Shown: positions 44,265 to 52,418 of the stretch, piece after piece
Numbering within the stretch: the stretch's first letter is position 1
Layout: every line of letters begins with the position of its first letter
Assembly (NCBI RefSeq): GCF_900239185.1
Contig: NZ_OENA01000053.1
Coordinates: forward strand, 248,305 to 312,304
DNA: 64,000 nucleotides
Source of the DNA: Tenacibaculum finnmarkense
GTDB lineage: Bacteria > Bacteroidota > Bacteroidia > Flavobacteriales > Flavobacteriaceae
Direction of reading: 5' to 3'
Position numbers and translations under genes: made by a program
Notes under the pieces: model-generated
What the model was told of the DNA's origin: nothing
The model's database searches: none
Seen by the model: the letters and a program-made list of their open reading frames with translations, nothing else

Positions 44265-45665
44265 CTAAGCATTTAAAGGCTTACCATCCCAGGCACCTTT
44301 TGCAGCTTCTTTTATAGCCTCCGAATAAGTTGGGTGACCATGACAAATTCTTGCTAAATCTTCAGCAGATGCTCTGAATTCCATAGCAACGGCAGCTTCC
44401 ATAATTAAATCGGCAACACGTGCACCAACCATATGAACTCCTAATACTTCATCGGTATTTTTATCGGCTAAAACTTTTACAAAACCGTCTAAATCGCCAC
44501 TTGCTCTAGAACGACCCAAAGCACGCATTGAAAATTTACCCACTTTATAAGCAACATCAGCATCTTTTAATTCTTGTTCTGTTTTACCAACAGCCGCAAC
44601 TTCTGGCCAAGTATAAACAATACCAGGAATTAAATTATAATCAATATGAGGTTTCTGCCCTGCTAAAAACTCCGCAACAACAACACCTTCTTCTTCGGCT
44701 TTATGCGCTAACATTGCTCCACGAACAACATCACCAATTGCATAAATATTCGAAGCACTTGTTTGTAAATGATCGTTTACATCAATCATTCCTCTATCGG
44801 TAAGTTTTACACCTGCTTTTTCTAAATCTAAGCCTTTTGTAAACGCTTTACGCCCAACAGCAACTAAACAATAATCACCAGTAAAAGTAACTTCTTCGCC
44901 TTTTTTGTTAGTCGCTTTTACGATAACTTCATCGCCATTTCTTTCAACAGAAGTAACACCGTGATTGGCGTTAATTTTCATTCCTTGTTTCTTTAAAACT
45001 TTAGTAAGTTCTTTAGAAACATCAGCATCCATAGTAGGGGTGATTTTTGGAGCATATTCAATTACCGTTACATCAGCACCTAAACGCTTGTAAACAGAAC
45101 CTAATTCCAATCCAATAACTCCACCACCGATAACTAATAAATGCTTAGGAACTTCTTTCAATTTCAACGCTTCCGTAGAAGTAATAACACGTTCTTTATC
45201 TAATTTGATAAAAGGCAATGTACTCGGCTTAGAACCTGTAGCAATAATGATATTTGTTCCTTCAATTACTTCAGAAGTTCCATCATTTTTAGTAACTTTT
45301 ACGTGTGTAGCATCTTCAAAAGAACCCAAACCTTCATGAACAGTAATTTGATTTTTGTCCATTAAATATTTAATTCCACCAGTAGTCGTTTCCACAATAT
45401 TTGCTTTACGGTCTACCATTTTTGTGAAATCGAAAGAAGGTTTTTCAACGGTAATTCCATGAGCATCAAAATGATGAACAGCATCGTAATAATGATGCGA
45501 AGAATCTAACAATGCTTTTGAAGGAATACATCCAACATTTAAACAAGTTCCTCCTAAAGTCGAGTATTTTTCGATAATAGCTACTTTTGACCCTAATTGT
45601 GCTGCTCTAATAGCTGCAATATATCCACCAGGACCAGAACCAATAACGATTAAATCATATTTCAT
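44265..45665 (-). CDS. lpdA: Dihydrolipoyl dehydrogenase
   Basis: LpdA is the E3 flavoprotein of the 2-oxoacid dehydrogenase and glycine cleavage complexes; it reoxidises lipoamide with NAD+. The 466 residues contain the FAD site IGSGPGGYIAAIRAAQLG, the redox disulphide GGTCLNVGCIPSKALL, the NAD site LLVIGGGVIGLELGSVYKRLG and the catalytic His in CHGHPTYSEAIKEAA. Length is normal. It is a single gene divergent from the glycosyltransferase, with its own -7 box. Confidence 0.97.
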   Translation of the reverse strand: MKYDLIVIGSGPGGYIAAIRAAQLGSKVAIIEKYSTLGGTCLNVGCIPSKALLDSSHHYYDAVHHFDAHGITVEKPSFDFTKMVDRKANIVETTTGGIKYLMDKNQITVHEGLGSFEDATHVKVTKNDGTSEVIEGTNIIIATGSKPSTLPFIKLDKERVITSTEALKLKEVPKHLLVIGGGVIGLELGSVYKRLGADVTVIEYAPKITPTMDADVSKELTKVLKKQGMKINANHGVTSVERNGDEVIVKATNKKGEEVTFTGDYCLVAVGRKAFTKGLDLEKAGVKLTDRGMIDVNDHLQTSASNIYAIGDVVRGAMLAHKAEEEGVVVAEFLAGQKPHIDYNLIPGIVYTWPEVAAVGKTEQELKDADVAYKVGKFSMRALGRSRASGDLDGFVKVLADKNTDEVLGVHMVGARVADLIMEAAVAMEFRASAEDLARICHGHPTYSEAIKEAAKGAWDGKPLNA

Positions 45666-45748
45666 AAGTCGTATTTTTAATATTTATGTATAGCTGATAA
45701 AAAAGCTTATTTTATCAATTTATATTTAATTTTATAGAGTAATACTTG

Positions 45749-45756
45749 CAAAATTA
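45749..45756 (-). promoter_or_regulatory. -7 box TAATTTTG of lpdA
   Basis: The plus strand reads CAAAATTA, an exact TAnnTTTG box on the minus strand, 83 bases upstream of the start codon. Confidence 0.55.
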
Positions 45757-45824
45757 CATATAAAAGTTGATTTGCTGAAGTATGTATTCGATTAGTTTTT
45801 ACCAAAAAATAACATTAAATATCC

Positions 45825-45832
45825 TAACTTTG
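45825..45832 (+). promoter_or_regulatory. -7 box TAACTTTG 6 bases before the glycosyltransferase start
   Basis: Exact TAnnTTTG box ending 6 bases before ATG 45839. It lies inside the longer open frame that starts at 45782, so it argues for the later start and a near-leaderless mRNA. Confidence 0.6.
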
Positions 45833-45838
45833 GAGCTT

Positions 45839-47074
45839 ATGAAGCAATTATTAATTATCGGATATGTTTGGGTAGAACCAAATTCTTCTGCGGCAGGAAG
45901 CAGAATGTTACAATTAATTGAATTATTTAAAAAGAATAATTACAAAATAACCTTTGCATCGCCAGCACAAAAAGGCGAAAAGGCGTTTAATTTATCAGAA
46001 ATTGGTGTAAATGAAGCGTCAATTGCATTAAATTCGGCTTCTTTTGATGGTTTTATTGAAGAATTAAATCCTGAAATTGTGCTTTTTGATCGTTTTATGA
46101 TGGAAGAGCAATTTGGTTGGCGTGTTGCCGAAAATTGCCCTGATGCGATACGTATTTTAGATACCGAAGATTTACATTTTTTGCGTAAAACCCGTCATCA
46201 GCAATTAAAAAAAGGTCAAAATTTTTCTACGGATGCGTTGTTAAAATCTGTGGATGCAAAACGAGAAATAGCCTCAATTTTAAGATGTGATTTGAGTTTG
46301 ATAATTTCTACGTATGAAATGAAATTGCTTCAAGATGTTTTTAAAATTGATGAAAATTTACTGTATCATTTGCCTTTTTTATTAGCTAAAATTGATGATA
46401 AAATCATCAATAATTGGAAATCTTTTAATGAGCGAGCACATTTTATATTTATCGGAAACTTTTTTCACGCTCCAAATGTGGATGCAGTTTTAACCTTAAA
46501 AAATCATATTTGGAAACAAATTCGCAAACAATTACCAAAAGCAGAAATTCATATTTATGGCGCGTATGCAACTCAGCAAATAAATCAATTACACAATAAA
46601 AAAGAAGGGTTTTTGGTAAAAGGTTTTGCTACGGATGCCCTAGAAGTTGTAAAAAACGCAAAAGTTGTTTTAGCTCCGATACGTTTTGGAGCAGGAATAA
46701 AAGGGAAATTAACCGAAGCGATGATTTGCGGAACGCCAAGTGTTACTACAACTATTGGCGCAGAAGGAATGCACGATACTTTGCCTTGGAATGGTTTTGT
46801 TGAAGATGATTTTGAAGAATTTGCCAATAAAGCGGTAGTAATTTATTCGGATGAAAATCTGTGGAAAAAACACCAAGAAAACGGCATAGAAATTATCAAT
46901 ACTATTTATGATAAACAACAAATTGAAGTTCCTTTTATAAATCAGCTAAAAAAAATCCAAGAAAATTTAGCGGAATATCGCACACAAAATTTCCTTGGAA
47001 GTTTATTACAGCATCAAACGATGCAAGCCACAAAATATATGAGCAAATGGATTGAGGCGAAGAATAAGGTGTAA
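45839..47074 (+). CDS. Glycosyltransferase (GT-B, GT4-like)
   Basis: The protein has 411 residues from ATG 45839 (MKQLLIIGYVWVEPNSSAAG). The C-terminal half holds the GT4-type signature: HFIFIGNFFHAPNVDAVLTL, AEIHIYGAYATQQINQL, GFLVKGFATDALEVVKNAKVVLAPIRFGAGIKGKLTEAMICGTPSVTT and IGAEGM. Sugar donor and acceptor are unknown. I reject the start at 45782 because the 19 added residues are encoded by the promoter region and break the start of the Rossmann fold. It is transcribed divergently from lpdA. Confidence 0.85.
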   Translation: MKQLLIIGYVWVEPNSSAAGSRMLQLIELFKKNNYKITFASPAQKGEKAFNLSEIGVNEASIALNSASFDGFIEELNPEIVLFDRFMMEEQFGWRVAENCPDAIRILDTEDLHFLRKTRHQQLKKGQNFSTDALLKSVDAKREIASILRCDLSLIISTYEMKLLQDVFKIDENLLYHLPFLLAKIDDKIINNWKSFNERAHFIFIGNFFHAPNVDAVLTLKNHIWKQIRKQLPKAEIHIYGAYATQQINQLHNKKEGFLVKGFATDALEVVKNAKVVLAPIRFGAGIKGKLTEAMICGTPSVTTTIGAEGMHDTLPWNGFVEDDFEEFANKAVVIYSDENLWKKHQENGIEIINTIYDKQQIEVPFINQLKKIQENLAEYRTQNFLGSLLQHQTMQATKYMSKWIEAKNKV

Positions 47075-47087
47075 TTATTTTTGGTTT

Positions 47088-49697
47088 TTAAAAATGATAT
47101 CGTAAACCAGCTAAAATATTTCCTTCTAATTGTTCAGATTTTGTAAATTGATAAAAATACCTTGTGTTAAGATAACTGATAATTTGATTACTTTTAAGAT
47201 TCAAAATATTATTTCCTTTACAAAACAGTTCAATTTTTTTATTGAGTTTATAAGATAAAGAAAAGTTTAAAGAATTAATATGCTGTTTTTCATCATTAGA
47301 AATAGTGTTTGTGTATGAGTTTCCAATATTCCAACGAATTTCATGGTGTTTTCCATATATTTCAGGAGAAATATTTATTTTATGAATAGCATAATCTAAT
47401 TCATAAAAATTATTTTTATCGATTATAGTTGTATATTGTAGTTTACATTTAGCTTGTACACTATTTTTTTTTAAAATTGAATTTAAGTTTAATCTTAATT
47501 GGTAAGAAGTGTTATTTTTTATGTTTTTATCACCATTAAAATATGAAATAGTATTTATATGATTATAAATGCTTGATAAATTATATTTAAGTTTTAAATA
47601 TTTTATAGTTTTATGATATGAAAAATCAAGCCCAAAACCTTTTTCGGGAACTCTAATATAACTTTGTTCAATATAATTATCTTTAAACAATGTGTTGAAA
47701 CTGATATTATTTTTAGAAATAGAATATGTACCTTTTATACTAAACATACTATTTGTTAGTGGGGTATAGTTATTATAGTTTAAATTAAAATGTTGCTTAC
47801 TAATTGGCGTAAAAACAGCAGTATTTGAATTTATTTTTGTTTGAAAATCAAGTATAGTTTGATTTGTATTGGTTTGAAAAACAGGAATATTTTGTTTGTT
47901 TTGAAAAAAACTAAAATTTATAGATTTCTGATTATTATGCTTGTATTTTAATAATATGTAGGGGAGTAGCCAATATTGTTTTTTATTTTTTGAGTTTACA
48001 GTTATGTCATTAATAAGATAATTTAGGCTAAGTTTTGTGTAAAAGTGTCTATTAATTCGATGGTTAATGGTGTTTTTTAGCCTAAAATGCTTCTTTGTAT
48101 TTTTTAAATGGAAGCTTAAATTATTTTGTGTAGATGTATTTAAGATATTCTTATCACTATAAACATAAGATATTTTTGATGCTAAATTTGTTTTTCTGCT
48201 AAATTTATAATAATTCAAAAAATCAAGATTTAAGCTATTTAATTTATCATTTTCTACATTTTTTAGTGAATATTTATTCGTGAAATTCAAACCTAAAAAA
48301 GGTTTATTTGCAATTATAAATAGGTTGTTTTCGATGTTTTTTATATCGTGATAAACAGCTATTTCTGTATAATATTTAGAGTTAAATTGTTTTTTATAAG
48401 ATAAATTATGACCAATAGAAAATCCTTTATTTTTATTTCTTGATTTTATATTAAATAATTGATTAATAGTGCTAATTGATTTGTCATCAATTATATTAAA
48501 TTTTAAGTTGTAAGAAATAACTTCCTTTTTATTCTTTTTGTATGAAAAATTAAAAAATGAATTACCTAAATAACTGTTAGAACTGTTTTTTTTATCTTCA
48601 TTAATCGTAATAACATCTTGGGAAATATATTTTTTTGTACCGCTCTGAAACTCTTCTATTTTTGTTTTATCGACAGTTATATAACCATTAATTTTTGCTT
48701 TTTCTGATAAGGTATTTGTGAAATTTATCGAATTAAAAAGTGTTTTTCTTTCATCTACATTTTTATTTACAAATACAAAACGGGGTGTTTTAGAATGGTC
48801 TATTTCGAGGATGCCTGAGCCATCTGATAAATTATTTTTAGTGAAATTTTTTATACCGCCTCTCATTTCAATATAATCAATCATATTTATAGCGGTTTCA
48901 CCAATATTATTAGCTTCCGAAATAAGGGCAAAATTACCTTTATTTAAAAATTTAAAAAGATTTAAATGTGCTTGATGTTTTTCAAGTACCCCTAATTTAC
49001 CTGCTATATTACCAACAATTTTATTTTTGTATTTTTTATTAAGTGTAATATTTAATACAATTTTACCTGTTTTTTTTGTAGAAATATCATCAAAATCTTT
49101 ATGATTCTTTAATAACTGTATCCCTTTAATTGCTTCTGCACTTAAATTTTCAGTAGCCATTTCGTGCTTTTTACCAAAAAAATCTTGCCCATCAATAGTT
49201 ACTTTTTCTATTCTATTTCCTTGGAATTTTATTTTTTTTTGGTCATCGATAGATAAACCTGGAAGCTTTTCTATAATATCTTTTAGGTTGATTTCTGTAC
49301 TATCAATAATTTTAGAAAGGTTATAAGTAATACTATCTTTTGATATTTTAAAATCACTTAAGTACCCTTTAACTACAACTTCCTCTAATTCATTAGTATT
49401 TTCTTGAAGTGTTATATTAAGTTTATTAAAGTTTGTAAGTTGTATGTTTTTTGGCTGATAACCTAGAAGCCTAACTTTTAAATAATATTGTTTTTTAATC
49501 GATGGTATTTCTAAAGAAAAAACACCTTTTTCATTAGTAGTAGTATAGTTTTGAGTTAAATCTGTTTGTTTATCTACTAATTGAACAGAAGCAAAACTAA
49601 TAGCGTTGTTGATTTTATTTACAACAACGCCGTTAATTTTTGTTTGACTGTAAAGTTGAATAGCGTTAAACACTATAAAAAAGTACACTAATCTCAT
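47088..49697 (-). CDS. Outer-membrane barrel protein with CarboxypepD_reg-like domain (GLPGLI partner)
   Basis: The 869 residues have a signal peptide (VYFFIVFNAIQLYSQ), then a carboxypeptidase-regulatory-like beta sandwich (about 20-108: INGVVVNKINNAISFASVQL). A plug-like region (about 110-215: EEVVVKGYLSDFKISKDSIT) leads to a long barrel ending in GNILAGLRYHF, with the terminal Phe typical of outer-membrane barrels. There is no clear TonB box. Together with the GLPGLI protein upstream it forms a pair common in Bacteroidetes. Function is unknown; import or export of a peptide is a possibility. Confidence 0.83.
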   Translation of the reverse strand: MRLVYFFIVFNAIQLYSQTKINGVVVNKINNAISFASVQLVDKQTDLTQNYTTTNEKGVFSLEIPSIKKQYYLKVRLLGYQPKNIQLTNFNKLNITLQENTNELEEVVVKGYLSDFKISKDSITYNLSKIIDSTEINLKDIIEKLPGLSIDDQKKIKFQGNRIEKVTIDGQDFFGKKHEMATENLSAEAIKGIQLLKNHKDFDDISTKKTGKIVLNITLNKKYKNKIVGNIAGKLGVLEKHQAHLNLFKFLNKGNFALISEANNIGETAINMIDYIEMRGGIKNFTKNNLSDGSGILEIDHSKTPRFVFVNKNVDERKTLFNSINFTNTLSEKAKINGYITVDKTKIEEFQSGTKKYISQDVITINEDKKNSSNSYLGNSFFNFSYKKNKKEVISYNLKFNIIDDKSISTINQLFNIKSRNKNKGFSIGHNLSYKKQFNSKYYTEIAVYHDIKNIENNLFIIANKPFLGLNFTNKYSLKNVENDKLNSLNLDFLNYYKFSRKTNLASKISYVYSDKNILNTSTQNNLSFHLKNTKKHFRLKNTINHRINRHFYTKLSLNYLINDITVNSKNKKQYWLLPYILLKYKHNNQKSINFSFFQNKQNIPVFQTNTNQTILDFQTKINSNTAVFTPISKQHFNLNYNNYTPLTNSMFSIKGTYSISKNNISFNTLFKDNYIEQSYIRVPEKGFGLDFSYHKTIKYLKLKYNLSSIYNHINTISYFNGDKNIKNNTSYQLRLNLNSILKKNSVQAKCKLQYTTIIDKNNFYELDYAIHKINISPEIYGKHHEIRWNIGNSYTNTISNDEKQHINSLNFSLSYKLNKKIELFCKGNNILNLKSNQIISYLNTRYFYQFTKSEQLEGNILAGLRYHF

Positions 49698-49748
49698 AAT
49701 TATTATTGAGTTATAAGCCCTGAAATGTAATAAATAAGGCTCATTATA

Positions 49749-50477
49749 TTAATGCATTTGTGTAATTTCTTCACTTATTATTATAGGAGGATTGCGATAC
49801 TTTTGCTCTGAAACTATTTCAAAGTCTTTACTTCTTTTTTTAAACTTAATTGTTTTTGGATATTCAATTTTAATTAATTCAAAGAGTGTGTTTTCATACT
49901 CACTTTTAACTTGTATAGCCAAGCCTGGTATGCCATCAAAACACTTAGGTGCTCCAATAATACCTAATTCATCGGTGTACCAACAAGTAGCTTTTTCATT
50001 AAGTTGATTAATACCTACAGCTTTTTTACAATTGAATTTTCCTATTTTTCGTGTTTCATTTTTTAATGTCCACTTGTAATAATTTAAATCTCTAAATACT
50101 ACATAATTAGGTTCATCAAAATCGGGATGACCTAATGATTCAAAAATTTGTTTTTTAGTGATAAAATCTTTAAAAACACATACGGCTAAATTATATCTTG
50201 TATCTACAGAAGTGGCACCATTAGGTAATTTATTTTTTTTAGTAGAAATAAGCAGAAAATCTGAATGATAAGTAGCTCTTTTAGTATTACCTATTAAAAA
50301 ACCATTTTGAGTTGATTTAGGTACTATAATTGAATCATGAATAACACCTTCTTTTGTGCCATAAACAACATTTTCTCCAATAGTTTCTTTATAAGTAATT
50401 TTATAATTGATACCTTGAGCATTACAAAATGATGTAACTAAAAATAATAATATCGAAACTTTAATTGATGAATTCAT
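49749..50477 (-). CDS. GLPGLI family protein
   Basis: The protein has 242 residues from the ATG at 50477 (MNSSIKVSILLFLVTSFCNA signal). I reject the start at 50519 because it would overlap the small gene upstream. Family markers are NYKITYKETIG, WTLKNETRKIGKFNCKKAVG, WYTDELGIIGAPKCFDGIPGLAIQV, where GIPGLA is the variant of the GLPGLI name motif. It should be periplasmic. It lies between a small secreted peptide gene and the barrel gene on the same strand. Role unknown. Confidence 0.83.
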   Translation of the reverse strand: MNSSIKVSILLFLVTSFCNAQGINYKITYKETIGENVVYGTKEGVIHDSIIVPKSTQNGFLIGNTKRATYHSDFLLISTKKNKLPNGATSVDTRYNLAVCVFKDFITKKQIFESLGHPDFDEPNYVVFRDLNYYKWTLKNETRKIGKFNCKKAVGINQLNEKATCWYTDELGIIGAPKCFDGIPGLAIQVKSEYENTLFELIKIEYPKTIKFKKRSKDFEIVSEQKYRNPPIIISEEITQMH

Positions 50478-50488
50478 AAATTTTTGTT

Positions 50489-50728
50489 TTAAAGAAACCA
50501 TACTTCTCCTGTAGTACAATTGGTTACCATTGTAACTATTGATATTCCTTTTCCTCTCATAGAAGTTCTTCTTCTTTTCAGAGTACAGAAAGGTTTAACA
50601 TTATTATCTTTTGTTTCCTTAATAATATTTTTTACAATTTCCTTTTTTTCAACCTTAGTATCTTTTTTTTCGTTTGCAAATGTTAAAGAAGTTAAAACTA
50701 GTAAACTTCCTAAAAGTAAATTTTTCAT
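50489..50728 (-). CDS. Small secreted Cys-containing peptide precursor, function unknown
   Basis: The product has 79 residues from ATG 50728 (MKNLLLGSLLVLTSLTFANE); the longer frame to 50779 adds 17 residues that would precede a normal signal peptide. After the signal comes a Lys/Glu-rich stretch (about 20-44) and a C-terminal part (45-79) with FCTLKRRRTSMRGKGISIVT and NCTTGEVWFL, i.e. two cysteines (C48, C71) that could form one disulphide. It is 11 bases upstream of the GLPGLI gene on the same strand. No known family; a secreted effector, peptide cargo or antimicrobial are possibilities. Confidence 0.6.
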   Translation of the reverse strand: MKNLLLGSLLVLTSLTFANEKKDTKVEKKEIVKNIIKETKDNNVKPFCTLKRRRTSMRGKGISIVTMVTNCTTGEVWFL

Positions 50729-50840
50729 AATAATAACTATTTTTATTAATATTTGATAAAAATAGTTATTATTATACACAATATTATAATGGTTTTCTAA
50801 AAAAAAACAATGTATGTTATGTTGTCAAAGTGTAGTCATA

Positions 50841-50886
50841 AATTATTAATTACGAATTATAACCTTATAATCCGTAATTAATAATT
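50841..50886. repeat. AT-rich near-perfect palindrome, copy 1
   Basis: A 22-base arm AATTATTAATTACGAATTATAA (50841-50862; one mismatch) faces its inverse at 50865-50886 with a 2-base centre. On the minus strand the mismatch becomes a G-U pair. It is almost the same sequence as 55471-55508 and lies just downstream of the DUF4625 gene. Confidence 0.75.
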
Positions 50887-50916
50887 GCCATGTTTTTTTG
50901 AATTTATAGGGTTAAT

Positions 50917-51402
50917 TTAAAGAATTTTAATATCAACCGATGTTCTACTTTGCCAACCTGTAATATCAATTACTGAAATTTGACAATGATAATCGCCTGA
51001 ATCAATATTTGTAGGAATTGAAATTTCTTGTGAAATTTCATAGGTTTTAGGATTGTTTGTAATCTCATAATTTTCCATAAAAATAAGCGGAGAAACAGGC
51101 GTTTTTATAGGGCTTAAATCGCACAAACTCCCTTGGTCATCGTGTGTATGATGATCGAAATTATTATGAATATCAATGGCATAGGAAGCCAAACCGATGT
51201 TGTCGGAAACCTTTACTTTTAGAATGTATTTTTCGCCTTTTTTTAATATGCTACACGATTGTGGAAATCCACCAGTATAATTAATGCTAATACTTGGTTT
51301 TTCTTTGTCAATTTCTTCAGATGTATCGTTACAACTTATCAGAAATAAGCTTAAAAACAATAAAATCGCTGTTGATTTGATGGTTGATTTTAATAAAGTC
51401 AT
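50917..51402 (-). CDS. DUF4625 lipoprotein
   Basis: The 161 residues start with a lipoprotein signal ending LFLISCNDTSEEIDKE; the acidic tail after Cys24 is compatible with surface export. The body has the DUF4625 pattern, e.g. PSISINYTGGFPQSCSILKK, LASYAIDIHNNFDHHTHDDQ and SGDYHCQISVIDITGW. The His-rich segment DIHNNFDHHTHDD could bind metal. It is the last gene of a run with another DUF4625 lipoprotein and a TonB receptor; I infer a metal-uptake role. Confidence 0.8.
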   Translation of the reverse strand: MTLLKSTIKSTAILLFLSLFLISCNDTSEEIDKEKPSISINYTGGFPQSCSILKKGEKYILKVKVSDNIGLASYAIDIHNNFDHHTHDDQGSLCDLSPIKTPVSPLIFMENYEITNNPKTYEISQEISIPTNIDSGDYHCQISVIDITGWQSRTSVDIKIL

Positions 51403-51421
51403 TTTATATAATTATTATAAC

Positions 51422-51454
51422 AAAGCCTACAAGAAAGAAATTCAAGTAGGCTTT
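51422..51454 (-). terminator. Possible terminator between the two DUF4625 genes
   Basis: AAAGCCTAC (51422-51430) pairs with GTAGGCTTT (51446-51454). On the minus strand the U tract after the stem is short (TTTGTT), so it may attenuate rather than stop. Confidence 0.5.
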
Positions 51455-51476
51455 TTTAATGTTTATTACTTGCTGC

Positions 51477-52247
51477 TTATTTTACTGTTAATGCGTACGA
51501 TTTAATTACTCGTTCCTTGTTTTTATCTTGAACAATAATATCTAAATCGTATGTTTTATTTGATTTTAAAGCATTGGTAATCATTAATTTTTCGTTTAGG
51601 TTGATTTCTTTAATATTTTTATCAGAATAATTAAATTCTTTTTCGATATGATATTTCCAACCTTCTCCTTCTATAAATTCTGAAACTGATACTACTACAT
51701 TTTTTATAGATTCTCTTGATTTTATAAGCCCTTGAATGTTTAAGTTTTCACCTATAATGGCTATTTTATCATTGTTACTAGCAGTTCCGTATGTAATATC
51801 TTTTAGTAAAATATCATAAGGCATTACTTTTAAAACATCTTCTCTTGTTTTCTTTTTCCCTTTTTCATCTTCAACAGTTATTGAAAAAATATAATCGGTA
51901 GCTTTGGCATCGTAAGAAATATCGACATGTTTATGAAAATTTACTTCTTTGGCGCCTTGATAACCTTCTGTAAATAGTTCTTTTAGTTTCCAATCGCCTT
52001 TTACGCTATCTTTTAAATAAATTTCAACAAGAATATTTTTAATTTTTTCATCGGCAAAAATTCCTGCTCCGATATGGATATTTCCTCCTTGTTTTATGGT
52101 TTTATCGCTACTATGCCCAGCGCCAAATTCTAAATTAATAATTCCTAAAGCGGGTGCTACTATAATTTCTTCTTTTGTACAAGAAATCATGGTTATTGCA
52201 AATACAGTTGCTAAAATAAAGATGTTTAAAATTTTTTTGTAATTCAT
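51477..52247 (-). CDS. DUF4625 lipoprotein (two-domain)
   Basis: The 256 residues have a lipoprotein signal with CTKEEI after the cysteine. The sequence holds one clear DUF4625-like unit (IINLEFGAGHSSDKTIKQGG, HIGAGIFADEKIKNILVEIY, HKHVDISYDAKATDYIFSIT) and a second, looser half (about 135-256: ITYGTASNNDKIAIIGENL...). The His in GAGHS, HIGA and FHKHVD are candidate metal ligands. It lies between the TonB receptor and the shorter DUF4625 gene on the same strand. Confidence 0.78.
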   Translation of the reverse strand: MNYKKILNIFILATVFAITMISCTKEEIIVAPALGIINLEFGAGHSSDKTIKQGGNIHIGAGIFADEKIKNILVEIYLKDSVKGDWKLKELFTEGYQGAKEVNFHKHVDISYDAKATDYIFSITVEDEKGKKKTREDVLKVMPYDILLKDITYGTASNNDKIAIIGENLNIQGLIKSRESIKNVVVSVSEFIEGEGWKYHIEKEFNYSDKNIKEINLNEKLMITNALKSNKTYDLDIIVQDKNKERVIKSYALTVK

Positions 52248-52418
52248 TTTAATTGGTTTTATGCTATTTGTAATTGTAAATAAATTGTTTTTAATTATTG
52301 TTTTTTATCCTAAAAAATATAGGATCTTTATTATTGTAATAAGTGATAAAAAAAAGCGTGTTTTTCATGGTATAAAAATTAAAATGTTTGAATAAAAAAG
52401 TGATTATAATTAAGTTGT

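Noticed and set aside
45782..45838. Upstream start for the glycosyltransferase
   Set aside because: The extra 19 codons overlap the TAACTTTG box and are not part of the Rossmann fold.
50729..50779. Longer N-terminus for the small secreted peptide
   Set aside because: The 17 added residues would come before a complete signal peptide starting at 50728.
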